Assembly (NCBI GenBank): GCA_030597435.1
Contig: JAUVRV010000153.1
Span: forward strand, 1 to 6,640
Reading direction: 5' to 3'
DNA length: 6,640 nucleotides
From: Gemmatimonadales bacterium
Lineage (GTDB): Bacteria; Gemmatimonadota; Gemmatimonadetes; Gemmatimonadales; GWC2-71-9
The notes below the pieces were generated by a model that searched no databases, was not told the origin of the DNA, and saw only the letters and a program-made list of their open reading frames with translations. Within the stretch, counting starts at the first letter, position 1; every line of letters begins with the position of its first letter. Both the position numbers and the translations under genes were made by a program. Of this stretch, positions 1 to 5,237 are shown piece after piece.

Positions 1-1
1 G

Positions 2-1270
2 AATAGCCGTTCGAGGCACGCTCCCAAGAGTGTCCCGGCGGTGTTGTTTGCCGCGATTGCGCTGGCCGTGTTTGCCGCCTGCGACACACCGGGCGTCACA
101 CTGGTCGACCCCGACATCGCCACCGGGCAGGACAGTGTCAAATTCCACGTCAGCCTGGAGGACTCCTTGCTGGCTCAAGCGCTCGGCTGGGAGAACGGCG
201 TGCCTGGAGCGGAGGTGCAGCTACATCGTACTGTTGACCCATTCCAACCGCACATTCTCCACACCGATTCGGCTGGCAATGCATACATATCGAACCTGCT
301 GCCCGGGTTGTACAAGATTGCAGGGTATAGAGTGTTCAGCGAAGACGAGACCGGGCCGACGGGCGGAGTCGTACGTGCATTCGGCGACGGCTTCAAGCAG
401 AGCCTCGGCGGAACTGGTAAGGTGACTTTGACCCTGGCAGCGGATGAGCCGGGTTCTCTGGTGATCAGCGAGGTATACGACGGTGGTGGGATCAATACAG
501 TCCTAGATTATCATTGGGCGCAATATGCGGAGCTGTACAACAACTCAGACACGACCGTTTACTTGGACGGTATGCTGTGGGGCAGTGGGTTCGGTTGGGG
601 TGGCGCTGCGGTGTTCACATGTGAGGAGCAAGTGGGATTCCGGGAGGATCCAGCCGGGGTTTGGTCCCAACAGTTTCATCAGTTCCCTGGTACGGGTGCC
701 GATTATCCGGTCGCCCCCGGGCAGGTAATCACTATTGCGCTGGACGCAGTGGATCACTCGCAAGTACACCCGAGCCTCCCCGACCTATCGAACGCGGATT
801 TTGAATTGGAGGGTTCTTCCGACCCTGATAACCCGGACGTCCCGAACATGCCAAACATGGGCCCCTACGTACATCCACTTGGCCATGGCATGCCCATGGC
901 TCCAAACGCGGCGGTCGTCTTCCTTGCGCAGCGAGTCGATGTAGCCAGCCTGGAAAGTGGGTTAACCCTGCTCGCGCGCAGGTACATGCGGATCCCGACG
1001 GAACGTATCCTGGACGGGAGGACCGGTCAATATGAGACGCCTGACTCGGACCCGGCACCATATATAGCGAAATACTATTGCATGAACTGGGTTAGTCGCG
1101 AGTTCGATCGTCTGGAAGGAGTGTGGTACCGGCCAGGTGACGATAATCGAAGTTCGATGCACCGCAGGGTGCTGCGCAGCGCGGCTGGGCGCCTAATCCT
1201 GCAGGACCTAAACATATCCCGGTTGGACCTCGTCATTGGGCAGTATAGTCCCGGTAGGATCGTGTACTGA
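2..1270 (+). CDS. DUF4876-like lipoprotein, copy 1 (5' partial)
   Basis: Secreted lipoprotein of unknown function. The reading frame is open to the left edge. GTG at 41 is the first start codon in the window, but residues encoded at 2-40 (with R, R, H and K) align with the charged n-region of copy 3, so the true start probably lies upstream. A hydrophobic stretch ends in FAAC (lipobox-like), followed by DTPGVTLVDPD. The N-terminal domain has a carboxypeptidase-regulatory/prealbumin-like pattern (NGVPGAEVQL ... TDSAGNAYISNLLPGLYKIA), common in surface lipoproteins. The DUF4876-like part follows: GSLVISE, then ELYNNSDTTVYLDG, FHQFPGTG, ALDAVDHS, a DPDNPDVPN loop (nt 821-847), RIPTERILDG and a C-terminal LILQDLNIS block. 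Two cysteines (codons 620-622 and 1079-1081) are conserved in all four copies and may form a disulfide. Family assignment is from remembered motifs; the molecular role is unknown. Confidence 0.85.
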   Translation, partial: NSRSRHAPKSVPAVLFAAIALAVFAACDTPGVTLVDPDIATGQDSVKFHVSLEDSLLAQALGWENGVPGAEVQLHRTVDPFQPHILHTDSAGNAYISNLLPGLYKIAGYRVFSEDETGPTGGVVRAFGDGFKQSLGGTGKVTLTLAADEPGSLVISEVYDGGGINTVLDYHWAQYAELYNNSDTTVYLDGMLWGSGFGWGGAAVFTCEEQVGFREDPAGVWSQQFHQFPGTGADYPVAPGQVITIALDAVDHSQVHPSLPDLSNADFELEGSSDPDNPDVPNMPNMGPYVHPLGHGMPMAPNAAVVFLAQRVDVASLESGLTLLARRYMRIPTERILDGRTGQYETPDSDPAPYIAKYYCMNWVSREFDRLEGVWYRPGDDNRSSMHRRVLRSAAGRLILQDLNISRLDLVIGQYSPGRIVY

Positions 1271-1286
1271 TTCTCAAAGACGGACG

Positions 1287-1356
1287 AGGACGGGCTGGGA
1301 CGGTCGAAGACGGTCAAAACAAGGACGGCCTGGGACGGCCAAAGACGATGCAAGAC
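1287..1356. repeat. Degenerate 35-bp tandem repeat in the copy 1/copy 2 spacer
   Basis: Two adjacent imperfect units start at 1287 and 1322. Both share AGGACGG, then CTGGGACGG, then AAGACG, so the period is 35 bp. Shorter GACG-containing echoes flank them. The upstream ATG at 1348 lies inside the second unit, which weakens it as the start of copy 2. No promoter or terminator is recognisable here. Copies 1 and 2 could be co-transcribed, but this is not shown. Confidence 0.6.
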
Positions 1357-1368
1357 GATGAAGGCCAC

Positions 1369-2676
1369 ATGCGCACCTTAAAGCCAGCTGTAGTGCGGGC
1401 GGTTACGGTAGTCGCTTTCGCCACCCTCGCCGCCTGCGACACCCCCGGCGTTACGCTGGTCGACCCCGATGTCGCTAATCCCGACGACAAGGGCACCACG
1501 ATCCACGTGACGTTGGAAGACTCTGCTCTGGCCGAGGCACTCGGCTGGTCGCAAGGCGTGCCCAACGCACTCGTGCAGTTGCACCGTCACATCGATCCCT
1601 TCAGGCCCGACACGCTCTACACGGATTCCACGGGTCACGTTTCTGTGACGGACCTGCTACCAGGCTTCTACCGCGTCGCGGCGTATCGAATCCTCGCGGG
1701 TGAGCAATCGGACACGTCGACCCGGGCATTCGGCGGTGGGTTCAAGACAAACCTGCCTACGACCATCGAGATCGGGATGGCTGCCGACCGAGCCGGCTCG
1801 TTAGTGATCAGCGAACTGTTCTCCACCGGCACTGGGCCTGACGGAGTGTATTACTCGTGGGGAGGTTTCTTCGAGCTGTCCACCAACTCGGAGACCACCG
1901 TCTACCTGGATGGCCTGGTGTTGGGATGGGCACACGGTCGCAGCGGATCTGCCTTGCACACCTGTGATGAGCTACGCCCGTTTCGTGAGGACCCGCTGGG
2001 TCTTTGGTCTCTAGAGTTCCATCAGTTTCCCGGTAGCGGCACGGATTTCCCGGTTTCGCCCGGCCAGGCCATTACCGTCGCCCTGGATGCGGTGGATCAC
2101 TCCGTCGTGCATCCGGTCTTTCCCGATCTCTCCCAAGCAGATTTCGAGTTGGAAGGAACCGCCGACCCGGACAACCCCGACGTACCGAACCTACCAACCG
2201 TGGGCCTGGGTCATAATCTCCTGGGTCACGGAATGATCATCAGCAGCTCGAAGGTCTACTTCCTTGCCCAACCAGTGGACCCGACCAGCCTGGAGACGGC
2301 CATTATTCTGGATGGAAACAGAAAGGCGCGTATCCCTGCCGACCGGGTCATTGACGTAGTTCACGGGGCAGGCGTCAATCTCTATGCTGGATCAACCCTC
2401 ACGCCCAATCAGGAATGCCGCTGGGTGAACAGGTCGTTCGACCGTCTTGGTCACGCCTTCTACCGGCCGGGTACTGACTTCCGTGACCCCGTTTTTGCCA
2501 CATGGTCACTGCAGCGCCGGGTTCTGAGACTGACGGAAGCAGGCCGCCCAATCCTGCAGGACGTGAACACGTCTTTCCTCGATTTCTCAGTTGCGAGGCG
2601 GAGTCCGGGATGGATCGACTTCTCAGTAACCGCCGAAATCCCATCCGGACTCCGCTCGTCCAATCCGAGCTCCTAA
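1369..2676 (+). CDS. DUF4876-like lipoprotein, copy 2
   Basis: Secreted lipoprotein of 435 residues with unknown function. The ATG at 1369 is preferred over the in-frame ATG at 1348 because it gives a normal lipoprotein signal peptide: MRTLKP with R2, K5 and R10, a hydrophobic core, and a canonical LAAC lipobox with lipidated Cys23. AAGG at 1361-1364 is a weak, close ribosome binding site. Residues about 30-125 form a beta-rich carboxypeptidase-regulatory-like domain, with DLLPGFYRVAAYR near 92-105. The DUF4876-like region follows: GSLVISE near 143, a TNSETTVYLDG block near 170-183, FHQFPGSG near 217, DAVDHS near 243, DPDNPDVPN at about 266, a conserved Cys near 350 and RPILQDVNTSFLDF near 400. 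Asp follows the lipid Cys; in E. coli that residue favours inner-membrane retention, but the rule may not apply here. The C-terminus extends about 17 residues past the end of copy 1, to within 7 bp of the convergent peptide A gene. Confidence 0.87.
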   Translation: MRTLKPAVVRAVTVVAFATLAACDTPGVTLVDPDVANPDDKGTTIHVTLEDSALAEALGWSQGVPNALVQLHRHIDPFRPDTLYTDSTGHVSVTDLLPGFYRVAAYRILAGEQSDTSTRAFGGGFKTNLPTTIEIGMAADRAGSLVISELFSTGTGPDGVYYSWGGFFELSTNSETTVYLDGLVLGWAHGRSGSALHTCDELRPFREDPLGLWSLEFHQFPGSGTDFPVSPGQAITVALDAVDHSVVHPVFPDLSQADFELEGTADPDNPDVPNLPTVGLGHNLLGHGMIISSSKVYFLAQPVDPTSLETAIILDGNRKARIPADRVIDVVHGAGVNLYAGSTLTPNQECRWVNRSFDRLGHAFYRPGTDFRDPVFATWSLQRRVLRLTEAGRPILQDVNTSFLDFSVARRSPGWIDFSVTAEIPSGLRSSNPSS

Positions 2677-2683
2677 TATGGCG

Positions 2684-2923
2684 TCACTTCTCAGGGCACA
2701 GGCAATAATCCGGCCCCATGAGGCAACTGCCACCGAACTCGCACTGATACTCGGCGCAGAGGCTGTCACAGAAATCTCCTGGGTGAGGCCTATACTTGCA
2801 CGATATCGGTGGCGGCTGGGTACAGGTTAGACAACCCATCGCCTCACTTGCTCCGAACGCCAGTGCGGCGATGATTCCTGCGGCAAGTAATGTATTCCGG
2901 AGCAGCTTCAGCCTGGTGCGCAT
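2684..2923 (-). CDS. Secreted Cys-rich defensin-like peptide A
   Basis: Pre-peptide of 79 residues. The start is fixed by a strong Shine-Dalgarno sequence 5 nt upstream. Residues 1-10 carry four basic residues, 11-24 are hydrophobic (TLLAAGIIAALAFG), and cleavage is likely near SEA28 or AMG30. The mature part has nine cysteines at 31, 34, 42, 52, 56, 61, 67, 74 and 76. Cysteines 42, 52/56 (CxxxC), 67 (in GGSC) and 74/76 (CLC) reproduce the CS-alpha-beta defensin frame, including the GxC gamma-core. The expected pairing would be 42-67, 52-74 and 56-76. The mature charge is about -3, unlike cationic defensins. Cys31 follows AMG, so lipidation is possible but the lipobox is poor. The gene converges on lipoprotein copy 2 and diverges from copy 3. 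It is closely similar to peptide C, and more distantly to B. Function is unknown: antimicrobial or toxin-like, signalling, or inhibitor are all possible. Confidence 0.85.
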   Translation of the reverse strand: MRTRLKLLRNTLLAAGIIAALAFGASEAMGCLTCTQPPPISCKYRPHPGDFCDSLCAEYQCEFGGSCLMGPDYCLCPEK

Positions 2924-2928
2924 TATGA

Positions 2929-2935
2929 CCTCCTT
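2929..2935 (-). promoter_or_regulatory. Ribosome binding site of peptide A
   Basis: On the - strand AAGGAGG is followed by TCATA and then ATG. It is a near-perfect anti-16S match at a 5-nt spacing. The identical GGAGGTCATAATG context recurs at peptide C and decides both starts. Confidence 0.85.
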
Positions 2936-2951
2936 GATTGTGTACAGCTAT

Positions 2952-2968
2952 GGGGCCCTGCAGGTCCC
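2952..2968 (-). promoter_or_regulatory. Leader hairpin upstream of peptide A
   Basis: On the - strand GGGACC-TGCA-GGGCCC forms a short GC-rich stem with one A/G mismatch and a 4-nt loop, ending about 16 nt before the Shine-Dalgarno. The equivalent place upstream of peptide C holds a perfect stem, and the surrounding leader (CTCTCG..GTGA upstream, TAGCTG..ACA downstream) is conserved between the two. A transcript-stabilising or regulatory 5' structure is inferred. No convincing -35/-10 pair was identified. Confidence 0.45.
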
Positions 2969-3004
2969 GGTATCACTCGAGAGCGATGGCGCGGCCCTCA
3001 CACA

Positions 3005-3144
3005 GTACAACGATTGAAGCACCCCGATTCTGACAGGCTACCTGGCCTCCCTGCGCCGCGGTCCGCGTTCATCCGCTCCCTCCGCGCAAGTCCGCGGCCC
3101 TGCGGCTGTCAGAATCCACCTCCCTTGATCGTTATACATCCTGA
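3005..3144. repeat. 140-bp inverted-end hairpin element, copy I
   Basis: This non-coding element recurs at 5090-5228 with the same orientation and the same context between a peptide gene and a lipoprotein gene. Its ends are imperfect inverted repeats of about 34 bp: the left arm begins GTACAACGATTGAAG and reaches GATTCTGACAG, while the right arm read on the other strand contains GTATAACGATCAAG and GATTCTGACAG. The centre is rich in CCGCGG and TCCGCG. It could be a MITE-like or REP-like mobile repeat, or the shared promoter/operator region of the duplicated unit. No transposase or clear target-site duplication is visible. Confidence 0.75.
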
Positions 3145-3168
3145 GGGGTACTGTACCCCTGAAGGGAG
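3144..3168 (+). promoter_or_regulatory. Hairpin plus ribosome binding site of copy 3
   Basis: AGGGGTA-CTG-TACCCCT (3144-3160) is a perfect 7-bp stem with a 3-nt loop, directly followed by GAAGGGAG. The AGGGAG at 3163-3168 lies 6 nt before the TTG start at 3175 and supports that start. The stem sits two bases from the Shine-Dalgarno, so it could affect ribosome access or serve as an operator. The equivalent position at copy 4 lacks it. Confidence 0.6.
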
Positions 3169-3174
3169 CCGAGC

Positions 3175-4485
3175 TTGCCCTCTCGACACACGCAATCAGC
3201 ACCACCGAGTGGCCGTTCCAGCCACGCTCCGAAGTGTGTCTCGGTGGTGTGGCTAGCCGCTATTGCGCTGGTGGCCTGCGCCGCATGCGACACGCCGGGC
3301 GTGACCCTGATCGACCCGGATGTATCCGACGACGACGATCGCAGCTTGACCGTCACGGTTCAGCTCGAGGACACGGCGCTGGCGCAAGTACTCGCCTGGG
3401 AGAACGGTGTCCCAGAAGCCCAGGTGTTGCTCAACCGAGTGGGCGACGAATTCGATCCGATCGTGCTGCAGACGGACTCGACGGGAACTGCCAAGCTCCA
3501 GATGCTTCTGCCGGGGCAATACCGTATAGCTGCACAGAGGGTGTTGCGGGAAGACGAAGCGGGTGCAGCCGGTGTTGTCGTAAGGGCATTCGGAGACGGC
3601 CGCATAGCCAGTCTGAGTGCACCGGCTGTGCTGGAGCTCGCGCTGCGAGCGGACCAGGCCGGTTCGATCGTGGTCAGTGAGGTCCTACCCGGCGTTACCC
3701 CTATGATAGGCCGCTACGATTGGTACCAGTACTTCGAGCTGTACAACAACTCGGACACCACGGTATACCTGGACGCGATGCTATGGGGGAAGGCATGGGA
3801 GCTGATTAAGGATTATGACGCGTTCCCGTGTCAAGTGACGGAACGGTGGCGAAACGATTCCCTTGGTGTATGGGCAATGTACATACACAGGTTTCCCGGT
3901 ACTGGTGCTGACTATCCCGTTGGACCGGGAGAGATAGTGACCGTTGCCCTGGACGCGATAGACCATTCGACTGTCAACCCTCTGTTTCCCGATCTCACAT
4001 CAGCAGATTTCGAACTCGAAGGTAGTGCAGATCCTGACAACCCGGATGTGCCCAACATGCCCCAAGTAGGTCCGTCGCACTATCACCGGGGTCATGGATT
4101 GCAGCTGTATCGCGGCGTGTGGTTTCTCTCGCTCCCTTTGGAAGTCGAATCGCTCGTGACTTTGATTGATCCCTTTGGTGGCCGGGAGTGGGTGCGGATT
4201 CCATCGCCCGCACTGGTTGACGTGGTGATGTGGGATTTCATGCTGCCGATCGATGACAATTTCGTCGCTCCGTGTACCCTACCGGTGCCACGCATGCTAG
4301 ACAGACTTGCGGCCGCCGTCCCCAACATTGCGTTCGAGCACGGGATATCGATGCACCGCAAAGGACTGCGCATGAACCACGGTCGTATTCTACTACACGA
4401 TGTGAACGTCTCGTTTGTGGATTTCGTACAGGCCGCTCTTACACCGGGGTCAATTGAAGCCGACTCAATTCCTTGGCCTCGATAG
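3175..4485 (+). CDS. DUF4876-like lipoprotein, copy 3
   Basis: Secreted lipoprotein of 436 residues, unknown function. TTG at 3175 is chosen because AGGGAG lies 6 nt upstream and because a later GTG (3244) would remove the charged n-region. The signal peptide is long: a polar, basic first 20 residues, a hydrophobic core VVWLAAIALVA, then LVAC (Cys35) and CAAC (Cys38), giving two overlapping candidate lipidation sites. The N-terminal regulatory-like domain spans about 50-125 (NGVPEAQVLL, TDSTGTAKLQMLLPGQYRIAA). DUF4876-like blocks follow: GSIVVSE near 163, ELYNNSDTTVYLD near 188, RFPGTGADYPVGPGE near 240, a DH pair near 263, DPDNPDVPN near 286 and ILLHDVNVSFVDF near 405-417. Conserved cysteines lie near 219 and 367. 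It is the most divergent copy in its last third and sits downstream of the 140-bp element. Confidence 0.87.
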   Translation: MPSRHTQSAPPSGRSSHAPKCVSVVWLAAIALVACAACDTPGVTLIDPDVSDDDDRSLTVTVQLEDTALAQVLAWENGVPEAQVLLNRVGDEFDPIVLQTDSTGTAKLQMLLPGQYRIAAQRVLREDEAGAAGVVVRAFGDGRIASLSAPAVLELALRADQAGSIVVSEVLPGVTPMIGRYDWYQYFELYNNSDTTVYLDAMLWGKAWELIKDYDAFPCQVTERWRNDSLGVWAMYIHRFPGTGADYPVGPGEIVTVALDAIDHSTVNPLFPDLTSADFELEGSADPDNPDVPNMPQVGPSHYHRGHGLQLYRGVWFLSLPLEVESLVTLIDPFGGREWVRIPSPALVDVVMWDFMLPIDDNFVAPCTLPVPRMLDRLAAAVPNIAFEHGISMHRKGLRMNHGRILLHDVNVSFVDFVQAALTPGSIEADSIPWPR

Positions 4486-4516
4486 TCGTGGCCATTGGAG
4501 CACCAGCAATCGCGTT

Positions 4517-4531
4517 GCGCACCTCGTGCGC
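4517..4531. repeat. Small perfect hairpin 3' of copy 3
   Basis: GCGCAC-CTC-GTGCGC is a 6-bp perfect stem with a 3-nt loop, 31 bp after the stop of copy 3. No T-run follows, so a factor-independent terminator is not supported. It may simply be part of a structured 3' untranslated region. Confidence 0.35.
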
Positions 4532-4563
4532 CTGCGTAGCGGAGCATCTGTGCGTCGAGCCAG

Positions 4564-4631
4564 CCGCAGCACCGAATTGGTGTGGAGCCCACGAAAGATC
4601 TGTGCGCTCCACACCGTTTCATGTGCTGCGG
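4564..4631. terminator. Long interrupted inverted repeat between convergent genes
   Basis: Outer arms CCGCAGCAC (4564-4572) and GTGCTGCGG (4623-4631) are perfectly complementary over 9 bp. Inner arms GGTGTGGAGC (4579-4588) and GCTCCACACC (4606-4615) are perfect over 10 bp. The intervening CGAATT and GTTTCAT can partly pair, giving an almost continuous stem of about 25 bp with a 17-nt loop. It ends 11 bp past the stop of peptide B (- strand) and lies 78 bp past the stop of copy 3. This position suits a bidirectional transcript end, but neither side has a T-run. An mRNA 3'-end stabiliser or a relic mobile hairpin is equally possible. Confidence 0.5.
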
Positions 4632-4642
4632 TAGGCCCGACT

Positions 4643-4882
4643 CTACTTCTCGAGGCAAAGGCAGCAGTCCAAACCGGTGAGACACTCACCACCGTAGGGG
4701 TAACCATTCGTGACGCAGAAGCCCACGCAATCAACCCCTGACTGCGGGTAGTATTTGCACGAGTGTGGTGGCAGTGGTGTGCACGGACTGCCAGCGAGCG
4801 CTTGGGTCGTCCCGAATACAAGTGCTGCGGCTACCGCCAGTGCAGATGTGAATTTGGGGAGAGCTTTGATCCTAGAGAGCAT
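4643..4882 (-). CDS. Secreted Cys-rich defensin-like peptide B
   Basis: Pre-peptide of 79 residues, a divergent paralogue of A and C. The signal peptide has R4, K6 and K10, a hydrophobic core SALAVAAALVFG and a clean AxA site (ALA30), so signal peptidase I cleavage before GSPC is expected. The mature part has eight cysteines at 34, 42, 52, 56, 67, 73, 74 and 76. Cysteines 42, 52/56, 67 (GGEC) and 74/76 give the same CS-alpha-beta frame; the YGGECLTGLDCCLC tail closely resembles the C-terminal hairpin of insect defensins (GGxC...CxC). It lacks the loop cysteine found at position 61 of A but gains Cys73, and has Gly where A and C have their first Cys. Net mature charge is about -2. It converges on lipoprotein copy 3 and diverges from copy 4. 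Function unknown. Confidence 0.85.
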   Translation of the reverse strand: MLSRIKALPKFTSALAVAAALVFGTTQALAGSPCTPLPPHSCKYYPQSGVDCVGFCVTNGYPYGGECLTGLDCCLCLEK

Positions 4883-4887
4883 TGTTG

Positions 4888-4893
4888 CCTCCT
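4888..4893 (-). promoter_or_regulatory. Ribosome binding site of peptide B
   Basis: On the - strand AGGAGG is followed by CAACA and ATG. The motif and 5-nt spacing match peptides A and C, although the spacer sequence differs. Confidence 0.8.
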
Positions 4894-4924
4894 AGCTGAG
4901 TTAGTTGACTCCTGGAACCAGCCC

Positions 4925-4942
4925 GGTCGCTGGGCCCAGACC
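4925..4942 (-). promoter_or_regulatory. Possible leader hairpin upstream of peptide B
   Basis: On the - strand GGT-CTGGGCCCAG-CG-ACC contains a 10-bp palindrome flanked by complementary GGT and ACC. It lies roughly where peptides A and C have leader stems, but the sequence is not homologous and the fold is weaker. This is a positional analogy only. Confidence 0.3.
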
Positions 4943-5089
4943 GCTGTCCAGTTCAGTCATGTAATCGATTCGATGGTTCGTTAATCGACACTGGGACCGC
5001 GTCGACGATGGAGTCGATGGCACTGGCGCCGGTCACCGCACCGGGGGTTGCGGCGCAGCTGGCGTGCCTCGATACGCGCTCCCGCTACT
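4943..5089. other. Unassigned intergenic sequence upstream of peptide B
   Basis: This is the only part of the 355-bp gap 4883-5237 without a recognisable element. The AATCGATT palindrome (4963-4970) is visible, and ATCG-type motifs recur around it; these could belong to the promoter region of peptide B. A 36-codon frame starting at 5008 runs into the 140-bp element and has no ribosome binding site, so it is not called. Nothing else was recognised. Confidence 0.4.
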
Positions 5090-5228
5090 GTACAACGATT
5101 GAAGCAGCCCGATTCTGACGGGCCTCCCCGGCCTCCCTTCGCCGCGGTCCGCGGTCATCCGCCTTCGTCCGCGCCAGCGGCGGCCCTACGGCGGTCAGAA
5201 TTCACCCCTTGATCGTTATCCATCCTGA
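5090..5228. repeat. 140-bp inverted-end hairpin element, copy II
   Basis: Second copy (139 bp) of the element at 3005-3144, in the same orientation and divergent-gene context. Most positions are identical, with differences concentrated in the middle. Inverted ends are again visible: left GTACAACGATTGAAG and GATTCTGAC, right (other strand) GATAACGATCAAG and ATTCTGAC. Similarity to copy I stops abruptly after CATCCTGA at 5228, exactly where copy I continues into the copy 3 hairpin and ribosome binding site. Confidence 0.75.
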
Positions 5229-5237
5229 TCAAGAGCC

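Noticed and set aside
41..1270. GTG at 41 as the true start of copy 1
   Set aside because: It would give a signal peptide without any basic n-region. The frame is open to the edge and the residues upstream of 41 align with the signal peptide of copy 3.
1348..1368. ATG at 1348 as the start of copy 2
   Set aside because: It adds an acidic MQDDEGH segment before the signal peptide, lies inside the 35-bp repeat, and has no better ribosome binding site.
3105..3140. Promoter in the right arm of the 140-bp element (TATACA-like at 3133-3138)
   Set aside because: There is no matching -35 at normal spacing, and the hexamer is changed to TATCCA in the second element, so the signal is too weak to call.
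4517..4631. Integron attC site or CRISPR-like repeat in the copy 3/peptide B gap
   Set aside because: There is no conserved attC core sequence, no regularly spaced identical repeats, and no integrase or cas gene in the window.
4092..4685. Long antisense frame of 197 codons opposite the end of copy 3
   Set aside because: It is antisense to conserved lipoprotein codons, crosses the inverted repeat and peptide B, has no signal, domain or ribosome binding site, and is a by-product of GC-rich codon usage.
5008..5118. 36-codon + frame upstream of the 140-bp element
   Set aside because: No Shine-Dalgarno, no recognisable product, and its end lies inside the non-coding element.
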